This document shows, piece after piece, positions 20,111 through 28,804 of a stretch of DNA of 64,000 nt. Numbering within the stretch: the first letter of the stretch is position 1; each line of letters begins with the position of its first letter. Source of the stretch: Microbulbifer elongatus (GTDB taxonomy: Bacteria > Pseudomonadota > Gammaproteobacteria > Pseudomonadales > Cellvibrionaceae); assembly GCF_020524885.1 (NCBI RefSeq), contig NZ_JAIVKJ010000001.1:620001-684000 (forward strand), given 5' to 3'. A program made the position numbers and the translations under genes. The notes beneath the pieces were generated by a model. That model saw only the letters and a program-made list of their open reading frames with translations. It searched no databases and had not been told where the DNA came from.

Positions 20111-21307
20111 ATGGCGCAGCCACTTCCCCAGATCCCCGGTGTCCGTCTCTCGGCCGTTCCCGCCAAAATTAAGAACTGGCAGCGCGACGACCTGCTTCTG
20201 ATCGAAATCGCCGAAGGGGCGAGCGTCTCTGCCACTTTTACCCAGAATGCCTTTTGTGCGGCGCCGGTACTGGTGGCAAAAGATCACATCCGCCAGGGCA
20301 ACATCCGCGCGTTGCTGATCAATGCCGGTAATGCCAATGCGGCCACCGGCGAACGCGGTGTGAGAACCGCCGAGCAGAGCTGTGAGGGTGTCGCCAAGGC
20401 ACTGGGTATCAGCGCACGGCAGGTGCTTCCGTTCAGCACAGGTGTCATCGGCGAGCATCTGCCGGTAGAAAAAATCCTCGATGCGCTCCCCGCCGCAGTG
20501 GAGAAACTGCAGGCGGATGCTTGGGACAGTGCCGCCAAAGCCATCATGACCACCGATACGCGCCCGAAGACTGCGAGTCGCACGGTAGAGGTTGCGGGAG
20601 TAACGATCACCATCGCGGGTATCGCCAAGGGCGCGGGCATGATCCAGCCAAATATGGCGACCATGCTGGCTTATGTGGCTACTGATGCCCGTATTGGGCA
20701 GCCGTTACTCGACGAACTGGTGAAAGAAGCGGTAGGTGCGTCCTTCAACCGTATCAGTGTGGATGGTGACACTTCCACCAACGACGCCTGTGTATTGATT
20801 GCCAGTGGTACGACCGGTGAGGAAATTGGCCCTGACAGCGATGCCTATGCGCAATTGAAAGCGGCAATTGTCGATGTGCACATCGAGCTGGCGCAGGCCA
20901 TCGTGAGAGACGGCGAGGGGGCGACCAAGTTTGTCACCGTGCAGGTAAACAATGCAGCCAGTTCAAAAGAAGCGCTGCGCATGGCGTTTGAGATTGGTGA
21001 GTCGCCGCTGGTGAAAACAGCCATGTACGCCTCCGACCCCAATTGGGGCCGCTTGGTAATGGCGATCGGTAACGCCGGTGCAGAAAATCTGGATACCAGC
21101 AAGATCAGTGTTTTTCTCGATGATGTACAGATCGTCGATGCCGGTGGTCGCGCGGACAGTTATACCGAGGAAGCGGGCCAGAAGATTTTTGAACAGCCTG
21201 AGTTCACCATCACCGTCGACCTGCAGCGGGGTGATGCCTGCGAGCATATCTGGACCTGCGATTTTTCACACGAATACGTCACCATCAATGCGGAGTACCG
21301 GACCTGA
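20111..21307 (+). CDS. argJ: Bifunctional glutamate N-acetyltransferase / amino-acid acetyltransferase ArgJ
   Basis: Recycles the acetyl group between N-acetylornithine and glutamate in arginine synthesis. I chose the ATG at 20111 over an upstream in-frame ATG (20084) because AAGGA lies about 10 bp before it and the resulting MAQPLPQIPGVRLS matches the family N-terminus; length is 398 aa. The self-cleavage site is in PNMATMLAY, where the threonine becomes the nucleophile of the beta subunit. The secA-argJ-mutT order is the one seen in Pseudomonas. Its stop overlaps the mutT start (TGATG). Confidence 0.96.
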   Translation: MAQPLPQIPGVRLSAVPAKIKNWQRDDLLLIEIAEGASVSATFTQNAFCAAPVLVAKDHIRQGNIRALLINAGNANAATGERGVRTAEQSCEGVAKALGISARQVLPFSTGVIGEHLPVEKILDALPAAVEKLQADAWDSAAKAIMTTDTRPKTASRTVEVAGVTITIAGIAKGAGMIQPNMATMLAYVATDARIGQPLLDELVKEAVGASFNRISVDGDTSTNDACVLIASGTTGEEIGPDSDAYAQLKAAIVDVHIELAQAIVRDGEGATKFVTVQVNNAASSKEALRMAFEIGESPLVKTAMYASDPNWGRLVMAIGNAGAENLDTSKISVFLDDVQIVDAGGRADSYTEEAGQKIFEQPEFTITVDLQRGDACEHIWTCDFSHEYVTINAEYRT

Positions 21308-21717
21308 TGGGGGGCTCGGGGATCAAGCATATTCACGTTGCGGTTGGAGTAATCCTCGGTGCTGATGGCCGCATTCTTCTAGCCAAACGCCCGGATCACC
21401 TCCACATGGGTGGACGATGGGAGTTTCCGGGCGGCAAGGTCGAGGGCAATGAGTCCATTCAGCAGGCGATGACACGCGAGTTGAAAGAAGAGCTCGATAT
21501 TGAAGTGAAAGCCATGGAACCATTAATCGAAGTTCGCCATGACTACGGGGACAAGCAGGTGTTTCTGGATACCTGGTTCGTTACCGAATTCAGTGGTAAA
21601 GAACGCGGTGTCGAGGGGCAGGAGTTGGCCTGGGTTTCTGTTTCAGAGTTATCTGATTTTCACTTTCCGGATGCTAATCAGCCTATTGTTGAAGCTTTGA
21701 TTGTGCGCATTGGTTAA
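21307..21717 (+). CDS. mutT: Nudix hydrolase MutT (8-oxo-dGTP diphosphatase)
   Basis: Sanitises the nucleotide pool by hydrolysing 8-oxo-dGTP. The 136 aa protein has a complete Nudix box: GGKVEGNES followed by the REL-EE core (RELKEELDI). It lacks the fused thiamine-phosphate-synthase-like domain found on MutT of many pseudomonads. Translation is probably coupled to argJ through the TGATG overlap. Confidence 0.93.
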   Translation: MGGSGIKHIHVAVGVILGADGRILLAKRPDHLHMGGRWEFPGGKVEGNESIQQAMTRELKEELDIEVKAMEPLIEVRHDYGDKQVFLDTWFVTEFSGKERGVEGQELAWVSVSELSDFHFPDANQPIVEALIVRIG

Positions 21718-21749
21718 GTCCGGGCCTCGCTAAGTTCTTTTGTGAGTTA

Positions 21750-21819
21750 GGTGGCGGAGAAGCACTGGGTGTGGGTTTTCAGGATCGCTGTGAACCCATT
21801 CCGCTGCTCTGCCGCCACC
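21750..21819 (+). repeat. Nested inverted repeat between mutT and nagX-like gene
   Basis: Outer arms GGTGGCGG (21750-21757) and CCGCCACC (21812-21819) enclose inner arms TGGGTT (21772-21777) and AACCCA (21793-21798). It lies between convergent genes and may act as a two-way terminator, although no T tract is obvious, or be a REP-like element. Confidence 0.45.
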
Positions 21820-21845
21820 GGTTCAATAACGCCGGGCCCCGAAAC

Positions 21846-22943
21846 TCAGGGACTAATAAAAATCCCGCGCTTGAACAAGAATCGCAGCACCAACCACTGC
21901 AGCAAAATCACACCACAGGCAATCACTAAAATCCCTGCCGCTTCGGGCAAGGCTGAAGCAATCCCGCCAAACACACTTTTACTCGTGTACTGCCAGTTCA
22001 CCAAACTGGTTCCGAGATACACCAGAATGGCATTGCAACCAATCACCGAGAAAAAGTACGTGAAGGTTTTCCAGTGCCACATATCCACGAGTAGGTAAAA
22101 GATCCCCAGCAGCAATAGGCAGCAGCCGCAGGTGATCAACACAAAAGAGCTGGTCCAAAGCTCCTTGTTCACCGGATAAATCCAGTGCCAAAGGACACCC
22201 GCCAGCAGGCAGGCCGCGGCGCCGATAAACAGGCCTTTCAGGATGGCCCCGTGATTACCCGCATTCTTGCTGAGCCAACGACCCGCGAATACGCCAAACA
22301 TCGCATTGACAATCGCCGGAATGGTGGAGAGAACACCTTCAGGGTCGTAGGCACGGTTTTGATAAGTAATGCCAGGCAGTAAATGCTGGTCTACCCACGC
22401 ATTTACCGAACCGTTTGGCGTAAAGTCACCAGCAACGGCCTGAATCAGCCAGTACCCAAACAAAATACCCGCGGTAATCGCGTACTGTGTGCGAATACCA
22501 AAGTGCCACACGATCATTGCCGCAAAAAACCAGGCGAAACCGATGCGGGCCAATACACTGGCGTAGCGGATCTCGCTCAGATCCGCCGGAATACCGGTTC
22601 CCCAGCCGTGGTTGTAAAGAATGCCCAGCAAAATGAGAAGGAATAGCCGCTTTAATGCTTTGCGGTACACCGGCGTCCTTTGGCTAAACGGCAGTCCACG
22701 CAGCGACTTGTTGGCAAGCCCCAGGGTGACGCCGGACAAGAAAATAAACAGCGGAAAAATAAGGTCATAAAAGCTGAATCCATGCCACTCGGTGTGCTGC
22801 ATCTGCCCGTTGCCGAACTGGAAAATGGACCAGCCGGTGAGCGCAAATAGCGGCAGGAATAAAGCCTCGCCACCGATGATCCAGAACATGTCGAAGCCGC
22901 GCAGGGCATCCACCGAAGCGAGTCGTTGTTTTTTATTGATCAT
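21846..22943 (-). CDS. nagX: NagX-like polytopic membrane protein (DUF5009 / HGSNAT-like acyltransferase family)
   Basis: The 365 aa protein begins with the family's RLASVDALRGFDMFWIIGGE segment and has about ten membrane helices. The family is related to heparan-alpha-glucosaminide N-acetyltransferase. Members called NagX occur in GlcNAc/chitin utilisation clusters of Shewanella and Xanthomonas relatives, where they are thought to aid import of GlcNAc across the inner membrane. The neighbouring chitinase on the same strand supports that role here. The exact reaction is not established, and the symbol is given by family resemblance plus context. Confidence 0.75.
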   Translation of the reverse strand: MINKKQRLASVDALRGFDMFWIIGGEALFLPLFALTGWSIFQFGNGQMQHTEWHGFSFYDLIFPLFIFLSGVTLGLANKSLRGLPFSQRTPVYRKALKRLFLLILLGILYNHGWGTGIPADLSEIRYASVLARIGFAWFFAAMIVWHFGIRTQYAITAGILFGYWLIQAVAGDFTPNGSVNAWVDQHLLPGITYQNRAYDPEGVLSTIPAIVNAMFGVFAGRWLSKNAGNHGAILKGLFIGAAACLLAGVLWHWIYPVNKELWTSSFVLITCGCCLLLLGIFYLLVDMWHWKTFTYFFSVIGCNAILVYLGTSLVNWQYTSKSVFGGIASALPEAAGILVIACGVILLQWLVLRFLFKRGIFISP

Positions 22944-23038
22944 GATTGTTACTGCTAATCAATTGTTGTAGTGAGTCGAAACATCATTGGCTCCCATGAT
23001 AGGGCATGTACAGAGCCGAAATCATGGTGCCAGAAACC

Positions 23039-23064
23039 AAAAAAGCCCCGACCGAAGTCGGGGC
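23039..23064 (-). terminator. Intrinsic terminator downstream of the chitinase gene
   Basis: Read on the minus strand: 8 bp GC stem GCCCCGAC / GTCGGGGC with a 4 nt loop followed by six T residues, about 145 bp after the chitinase stop and before the nagX-like gene. It separates the two transcripts. Confidence 0.85.
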
Positions 23065-23209
23065 GAACATAGGAGCATTTCCTGTACAGGAGATCCCTAT
23101 CAGTTACAACGCAGAGAGAATTTTCAAAAGCTATCGTTAACTACATTCCATCCTGTGAGATTTGGCCAGCGCTGCGTCGCCGGCCGGGTAACTCCGTTTC
23201 AGTGCCCGA

Positions 23210-26200
23210 TCAGATCGAGCAGACAAACTGCCAGCTGCCATCTGCAGTGCCCGGTACCGACTGGGTCCACCACTTGGCTTCGAATACACTGCCGTCGTGA
23301 ATGATCCGGTCACCGCCAGCGGCGTGATTGCTGCGCGGCCACTCGGGGTAGGTCACCAGGCCACTGGTGCTGACACCTGCAGCGGCACAGGTTTCACTGC
23401 CGCCACCCGAGGAACTGCCACCTGAAGAGGAGCCGCCGCTGCTGAGTTCAGCAACCGGCAGGTCTGGATATTCGAATGCCAGTGCGTAGGTAGTACCGTT
23501 AACGGTGGCGGTATAGGCCTGTGGGCCGGATACCGGGAGGTAGTAGTTCAGGGTCATATCCCAAGATTCACCATCCGCCAGATCCTGCCAGCCGGGGAGG
23601 CTGAAGCGCACGCGGTGGAATTCATTTTCCAGGCCGCCCACATTGCCGCCGCCAGCATTGGCGCCGTCCTCAATCACTTCCAGTCCCGCACCGCTCTGGT
23701 CGGTGATGATGTTGGAAGTGGAGGTCGGCATATCGAACTCAAACACGGTGCCGCCGGGGAGGGTGCCGCCGGTGTTGTTGGTGATATACAGCTTCGGATT
23801 CAGCGGGTAGTTCTGATCGCCCAGTTTGAACTCGGTGATTTCGATACCGATATTCAGTGCTTCGTCTGGTACTACGCGATCGGTGCGCAGGTGGCGGTAA
23901 TCGCTGGCATTGGCGAATTTGTCGTAAGCGAGGGTGGTGAGGGTGTCACCCATGTAGTACTCGCCCTTTGCTGCGTCGAAATCGTAGTCGCCGGCCAGTT
24001 CCCAGAACATGATGCCGCCCACGCCCTGGTCGATGACGTACTGCACCTTGGCGTCCATGGACTCTTCATCTTCGGTGGAGATGAACACGTTCTTCTGGGC
24101 GTTCCACAGCCACGGCGCTTCGGACACGCTGTCGTAGTTGCGCACATAGGTGCCTGTCAGCGCGTCATCCGGGTCGTTGGCCGGGTCCAGGCCGTAGTCG
24201 GTTACGTAGCTGCCGAGGATGCCGTTTTCCAGGTTCTTGGCGTGCCACATGGGGTTGGAGCCCGCGCCCATTTCGTTGCCGCCTTCGTCCAGGTCGTGCC
24301 ACATGTTGTCGATACCGACCGCACCGTGGCCGCAATCGGAAGCACCGCCGGTGCCCTCGGGACACTCGGACTGTGCCGGCAATGCCGCAGAGCCGCCCAG
24401 GCCGTTGTCACCACCAGAGACGCCTTGCCAGCCTCGGGTGTAATAGGGAATACCCACGTTGATACGTCCCGCGGGCATGGAGCCACGGAAGTACTTCACT
24501 GCCCAGTCGATATTCAGGTAGCCGATGCCACCGTACTGGGAGGTGCTGTACACGCTTGCCGCCGCCAGCTCCGGATCGTTGCCGTTGTCGAACAGTGCCG
24601 AGTTGTGGCCAACGTATTCATTCCACGCCCCGTGCAGGTCGTAGGTCATGATGTTGACGTAATCCAGGTACTGGGTGATCTGCATGGTTTCCATGCCGCG
24701 CAGCAGGTAGCCGGAGGAGGGCGAGGCGATGGTCAGCATATAGTGGGTGCCATCTTCTTCACCGGCCTGGTCCAGCTTCTCGCGCAGTACTCGCATCAGC
24801 TCCACATAGGAGTCCATCAGCGAGCCGCGCAGGGAGTTGGCAATGCCGAAGTCCAGCGGATTGCCGGCGTCGTTCATACTGGTCGGGTATTCGTAATCGA
24901 TATCCACACCGTCGAAGCCGTACTGGCGGATAAAGTCCACGGAGGAGTTGGCGAAGGCCTCGATACCCTGGTGGTTGATACTGCCATCGGCGTTGGTGGT
25001 CATGGTGTAGAAACCACCATCGGCCACGCGGTCGCCGTTTTCATTGAAGTGGCCGCCAGTTTCGGCCCAGCCACCCACGGATACCAGGGTTTTCACCTCC
25101 GGGTGCTGTTCCTTGAACTTGGACAGCTGGTTGAAGTGGCCCTTATAGGGGTAGTTCGGGTCGGTTTCCGCGCCGGCAATACCGGGCCACTCCATACCGG
25201 TGGCCGGGTTGGCGGGGTCACTGGTGTTGCCCACAGAAACGGAGTAGTCGCTGCCTACGTGCGCGAAGGCGTAGTTGATATGAGTAATCTTGCCCCAGGG
25301 AATATCTTTCACCAGATAGCTGGGCTGGCCGTTGGCGCCATTACGCCAGCTGGTGAAGTAGCCAATGATGCGGCGAGGGTGGTCGGCACCCATGTCTTCA
25401 CGACCTTCTGCGTCGTAGATATCGCAGTAATTGGGGGCGGTGCCTGGGGTGGTGTAAAGGCCGTCCGGGCGGCAGGGGAAGTCGCCAATGACTACCTGCT
25501 CGTCTTCCACGGAGATGCTTGCTTCCGCAGAAGCTTCAAGGCCGTCGTTATCGGTGGCTACCGTGGAAATGTTGTGATTGCCCAGCGTAGCAGTCCACTG
25601 GGTGCTGTAGGGCGCACTGGTATCGGTACTGATCAGGCTGCCGTCGACATAGAAGGCGACCTGGCTGACGGTGCCATCGCTGTCAGTGGCACTGGCGGTG
25701 ATGGTCAGGCTGTCGCCGGTGGTGTGGCTGGAGCCATTTGCCGGGGCGGTAATGCTTACCTCTGGTGCGAAGGGACCGACGACGACCTCTTCAACCGTAA
25801 TGGAAACCGGCGCAGTGGTGGTGCTCAGACTGTCGTTATCGGTGATACGCGCGGTCAGGCTGGGCTGGCCGGTGGTCGCGGTCCAGGTGGTTTCCCAAGG
25901 GGCAGCGGTATCCGTGTCGATCAGCGTACCGTCGACGAAGAACTCGACCGTGGTGACCTGGCCATCTGCATCGGATGCGGACACGGAGACGACAACGCTG
26001 TCATTTTCGCTGACGGTAATCCCCGCGGTCGGTGCGGTAATCGAGCCTTGGGGTGGCGTCAGCGGCGGGTTGCCGTCGTCACAGGCGCCGAGCAGTTTCC
26101 ATTCCTGATATTGGCCGGAATACTGTTCGGGGTTCTGGTTTTGCGTCCACCACTTCGCCTCATAGGCGTTGTCGTTGTACTGAACCTGGGCACCACCGGA

Positions 26201-26317
26201 GTAGGAGGGCCCCGCTTCCCAGACCGGGAGGGAGCTGCAGTCCACAGCGGCGTAGCCGTGTCCCGCGGAGAGCATGGCAGCGGTCACCAGACCGAACCGG
26301 AGCTTGTTATTGATCAT
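23210..26317 (-). CDS. Secreted multidomain GH18 chitinase
   Basis: Extracellular endochitinase for chitin breakdown. An upstream in-frame ATG (26428) would add 37 residues, but the ATG at 26317 has AGGTGA just before it and opens a proper signal peptide (MINNKLRFGLVTAAMLSAG, cleavage near GYA-A), giving 1035 aa. Order: CBM5/12 with AKWWTQ near 25-78; two Ig-like repeats (about 83-175 and 180-270); GH18 domain with catalytic DGVDIDYE, acid E476; a ChiC-type beta domain near 800-950; Ser/Gly linker; second CBM5/12 with AKWWTQ at the C-terminus. The two chitin-binding modules bracketing the enzyme suggest action on crystalline chitin. Confidence 0.95.
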   Translation of the reverse strand: MINNKLRFGLVTAAMLSAGHGYAAVDCSSLPVWEAGPSYSGGAQVQYNDNAYEAKWWTQNQNPEQYSGQYQEWKLLGACDDGNPPLTPPQGSITAPTAGITVSENDSVVVSVSASDADGQVTTVEFFVDGTLIDTDTAAPWETTWTATTGQPSLTARITDNDSLSTTTAPVSITVEEVVVGPFAPEVSITAPANGSSHTTGDSLTITASATDSDGTVSQVAFYVDGSLISTDTSAPYSTQWTATLGNHNISTVATDNDGLEASAEASISVEDEQVVIGDFPCRPDGLYTTPGTAPNYCDIYDAEGREDMGADHPRRIIGYFTSWRNGANGQPSYLVKDIPWGKITHINYAFAHVGSDYSVSVGNTSDPANPATGMEWPGIAGAETDPNYPYKGHFNQLSKFKEQHPEVKTLVSVGGWAETGGHFNENGDRVADGGFYTMTTNADGSINHQGIEAFANSSVDFIRQYGFDGVDIDYEYPTSMNDAGNPLDFGIANSLRGSLMDSYVELMRVLREKLDQAGEEDGTHYMLTIASPSSGYLLRGMETMQITQYLDYVNIMTYDLHGAWNEYVGHNSALFDNGNDPELAAASVYSTSQYGGIGYLNIDWAVKYFRGSMPAGRINVGIPYYTRGWQGVSGGDNGLGGSAALPAQSECPEGTGGASDCGHGAVGIDNMWHDLDEGGNEMGAGSNPMWHAKNLENGILGSYVTDYGLDPANDPDDALTGTYVRNYDSVSEAPWLWNAQKNVFISTEDEESMDAKVQYVIDQGVGGIMFWELAGDYDFDAAKGEYYMGDTLTTLAYDKFANASDYRHLRTDRVVPDEALNIGIEITEFKLGDQNYPLNPKLYITNNTGGTLPGGTVFEFDMPTSTSNIITDQSGAGLEVIEDGANAGGGNVGGLENEFHRVRFSLPGWQDLADGESWDMTLNYYLPVSGPQAYTATVNGTTYALAFEYPDLPVAELSSGGSSSGGSSSGGGSETCAAAGVSTSGLVTYPEWPRSNHAAGGDRIIHDGSVFEAKWWTQSVPGTADGSWQFVCSI

Positions 26318-26383
26318 AAATTGTTCACCTTGCGGCAGATTATTTTTATAGGAATTCGACGCCAGAACCTCGACGCCGCTAAA

Positions 26384-26397
26384 TGACATCGCTGTCA
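26384..26397 (-). promoter_or_regulatory. Candidate LacI-type (NagR-like) operator upstream of chitinase
   Basis: TGACATCGCTGTCA is a near-perfect palindrome centred on CG, the style of LacI-family operators, 67 bp upstream of the chitinase start. From memory it resembles the NagR operators described for GlcNAc/chitin genes in Shewanella and Xanthomonas. No second copy was seen before the nagX-like gene. Confidence 0.5.
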
Positions 26398-26595
26398 AAA
26401 TAGCAATCGGGGTACGGCGTGGCAACAAGGCGGATTCATCAAACCGTCACATTTGTGATTTTTTGCGCCAATTTCGCCGAATTTGCTTTGTCTTTGGGAA
26501 TTCTGTCACAGCCTCCGCGCCGGAGAATGGCGCGGAAATGTGGTTTCTGTCGGGTGACGCTGGGAGCGGTGAGGGTTATCTGGCAGTAGTGCCCG

Positions 26596-27054
26596 CTACA
26601 TATCCCAGAGAGAATTGGTGGCCATGGAGAGCGTAATTCGCTCTTTGTCCTGAATATGTTTCAGGTTCTCGAAGACTTCTTTGACTTCCGCAGACTCGAT
26701 GGATCCATACACGGAGTGGTACAGATCGGAGAAATAGCGATCGACTTCCTGCCCGAGCTGATTGATTTCCTCAATGCTGGGCTTGTCGCTCAGGTAAAGG
26801 TTCTTGACCAGGTCACCGGCGCTCTCTTCGTGGGTGTACTGGAGCCAGGTTTGCATCACTTTCTGTTCTGCAACGGCACCGTAATTCTTGAGGTTGTTGG
26901 CCATGCGTAACTCGTGCTCGTGCAAGTGCTTGAGCAATAGCTGAGTGCGGTTATCTTGCGCACTTTCCAAGAGTTGCTGGTAGACACCGGCCATGTCCAG
27001 GTGGAATTTTTGGGCGTTCTTGAGAACTTCGTGGGCCTGTTTGAACGTCTTCAT
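26596..27054 (-). CDS. Small all-helical protein of unknown function (possible ferritin-like fold)
   Basis: I do not recognise this 152 aa protein. It is predicted all-helical, without signal peptide or membrane segment, and has E/H-rich helices (HLDMAGVYQQLLES, LLKHLHEHELRM) that could form a four-helix bundle. The spacing is reminiscent of ferritin- or rubrerythrin-like proteins, but the paired ExxH metal motifs are not complete, so metal binding is a guess. It lies between the chitinase and the desaturase on the same strand, behind a terminator, and has its own upstream gap. Confidence 0.7.
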   Translation of the reverse strand: MKTFKQAHEVLKNAQKFHLDMAGVYQQLLESAQDNRTQLLLKHLHEHELRMANNLKNYGAVAEQKVMQTWLQYTHEESAGDLVKNLYLSDKPSIEEINQLGQEVDRYFSDLYHSVYGSIESAEVKEVFENLKHIQDKERITLSMATNSLWDM

Positions 27055-27201
27055 CTCTGCGCCTTCTCAGTGGTTGAGTCAATTATAGTTTTCTCAGAGG
27101 GGCCGTCGGTTGGCGAACTGCAATGTCTCTCTTATGGTTATAGTGCATATCCACGGGCGTTCAAGTCCTCTTTTCAGCGATACCGGCTTGGAGCCAGATA
27201 C

Positions 27202-27226
27202 AAAAAAGGCGACCGGAAGGGTCGCC
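27202..27226 (-). terminator. Intrinsic terminator after desaturase gene
   Basis: On the minus strand GGCGACC / GGTCGCC form a 7 bp stem followed by six T residues, about 10 bp after the desaturase stop. Confidence 0.88.
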
Positions 27227-27236
27227 TTGTTCAATC

Positions 27237-28379
27237 TCACGCTGCCGCTGGGGCCAAGTGGAATTGCTCCATCATGATCTGCAGGCGCTTGCGCTGCATC
27301 TTCAGGCTGTACTCCAGCTCTTTTACCCGGGTGCGTATGGTGGCACCTTCCCAGGTACTCATCAGGCGCTCGCGGGCATTTTCATAGCGCTGTTGCTGCA
27401 ACTCTTTCCACTCGGCGAGCGCCTCGGAAAAGTCCTGCGCCTCGCGCTCCAACAGTTGCTTCCAGCTTTCGCGGTGCTTGGAGTTCTCTAGCTTTTTCTC
27501 CGCGCGTTTAAACTGCATGGTCAGCATGGCGCGCTGAATGCGCATTGCCGGCACGGTTTTCAGATTGCTCGCCAGGCCCAGCCAGCTGGCGGTCTTGATC
27601 AACCATTTGGTGGGATCCCACTGGTACCAGCGGATGCCGTTGCGGTAGTCGGTCTGAAAAATATGGTGGTAGTTGTGGTAGCCCTCGCCGAAGGTGAAAA
27701 ACGCCAGCAGGTCGTTGTCCCGCGCGGTGTTCTCATCGGTGTAAGGGCGGCGGCCCCAGATGTGAGCCAGGGAGTTGATGAAGAAAGTGGTGTGGTGATT
27801 GACCACGATGCGCAGTACACCGGCGAGCAGCAGCATACCGATCACGTCGCCGGTAAGCAGGCCGAGTACCAGGGGTACGCCCACATTCATCGCCACAGTA
27901 ATGGGGACATAGTGATTGTGCTGCCACATCACGATCTTGTCCCGCTGCAGATCCTTGGCATTGTCGAAATCTACTTCCCCGCTAGGGTACTCCCGCAGCA
28001 TCCAGCCGATATGGGAGAACCAGAAGCCGCGCTTGGCGGAATAGGGATCGTGATCGTTGTCGTCACAGTGCCGATGATGGCGGCGGTGACCGGAACACCA
28101 GATTAGTGCACTGTTCTGTAGCGCGGCGGCGCCAAATAGTGCGTAAAAGAGACGTAGAGACCAGTGTGCCTCGTAAGTGCGGTGGGACCACAGGCGGTGA
28201 TAGCCCGCGGTAATGGAAAAACCACAAAAGGCACCCAGCACGGCGAATGCCAGCCACTGGTACCAATGGTATCCAACCAGGAAGCCGTACAGCGGTACCA
28301 GGGTCACGGCCACCAGTGCGGTACTGGCAAAAAGTATGGTCGTGAGCCAGATACGGGGGGCTTCGGGAACTGCTTTCAT
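27237..28379 (-). CDS. Membrane acyl-CoA/acyl-lipid delta-9-type fatty acid desaturase with C-terminal coiled coil
   Basis: Di-iron membrane enzyme that introduces a double bond into saturated acyl chains. The start at 28379 (MKAVPEAPR, AAGG upstream) is preferred to an upstream in-frame start that adds 45 residues unlike the family; length is 380 aa. The three histidine boxes are HRLWSH, HRRHHRH and HNYHH, and there are two pairs of membrane helices. After the catalytic core a charged helical tail of about 110 residues, rich in E, K, R and Q, looks like a coiled coil and is unusual for the family. It probably adjusts membrane fluidity; the exact substrate is unknown. Confidence 0.9.
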   Translation of the reverse strand: MKAVPEAPRIWLTTILFASTALVAVTLVPLYGFLVGYHWYQWLAFAVLGAFCGFSITAGYHRLWSHRTYEAHWSLRLFYALFGAAALQNSALIWCSGHRRHHRHCDDNDHDPYSAKRGFWFSHIGWMLREYPSGEVDFDNAKDLQRDKIVMWQHNHYVPITVAMNVGVPLVLGLLTGDVIGMLLLAGVLRIVVNHHTTFFINSLAHIWGRRPYTDENTARDNDLLAFFTFGEGYHNYHHIFQTDYRNGIRWYQWDPTKWLIKTASWLGLASNLKTVPAMRIQRAMLTMQFKRAEKKLENSKHRESWKQLLEREAQDFSEALAEWKELQQQRYENARERLMSTWEGATIRTRVKELEYSLKMQRKRLQIMMEQFHLAPAAA

Positions 28380-28779
28380 ATATTTACAACCTTGTTTGAG
28401 CCTGCCGATCTCGATTCCGGCGGAGTGCGCGCGGGTCGAAAAAGAAATCCTACCGCAGATGTGCTGCCGGGACACGTTATTCGAGGGCAGCTTGACCAAT
28501 TTGAGACATCTCAAGTGACCGATAGTGCCGCGCAGGTGATGGGAAAGGAGTAGGCAAGGGCAAGAAAGTCACATTGCATCGGAATGGTCGAAAAAATGCT
28601 TTGTTATGGTGCAATAGTGGATTTTTGCGTTCATTCTTGGGTCAAGCGCTGTCATTTTCCAGTATCAGGAACATAATTAGCACAATTATCACGCTGGCGC
28701 GCCGTTCTTGCTGGTTGCCAAATGATCGGTTTTCCGCCAGAAATCGCTTTTTTGATTATTTTTGAGTTATTTCTCAAAG
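28380..28779 (+). other. 400 bp intergenic region upstream of the sigma-54 RNA
   Basis: No gene seen. It must hold the desaturase promoter (minus) and any activator sites for the sigma-54 promoter (plus). A partial dyad at 28597-28613 (TGC, 7 nt, TGGTGCA) matches one full half and three bases of the other half of the NtrC-type site TGCACCA-N3-TGGTGCA, roughly 190 bp upstream of the expected start; this is weak evidence. AT-rich sequence fills 28650-28780. Confidence 0.4.
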
Positions 28780-28780
28780 T

Positions 28781-28796
28781 TGGCACAAGGGTTGCA
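28781..28796 (+). promoter_or_regulatory. Sigma-54 (RpoN) promoter
   Basis: TGGCAC-aaggg-TTGCA matches the sigma-54 -24/-12 consensus exactly. The invariant GG (28782-28783) and GC (28794-28795) are separated by the required 10 bp, and the -24 box is preceded by the common T. The predicted transcription start is about 28805-28807, directly at the first hairpin of the RNA below. Confidence 0.92.
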
Positions 28797-28804
28797 ATAC
28801 CTTA

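Noticed and set aside
23615..26386. 923-codon open frame on the plus strand opposite the chitinase
   Set aside because: It mirrors the GC-rich codon use of the chitinase on the other strand, has no recognisable domain, and the minus-strand frame has signal peptide, CBM and GH18 motifs.
26447..26458. CRP-like palindrome upstream of the chitinase
   Set aside because: The half-sites are arranged TCACA-N2-TGTGA, the reverse of the CRP order TGTGA-N6-TCACA.
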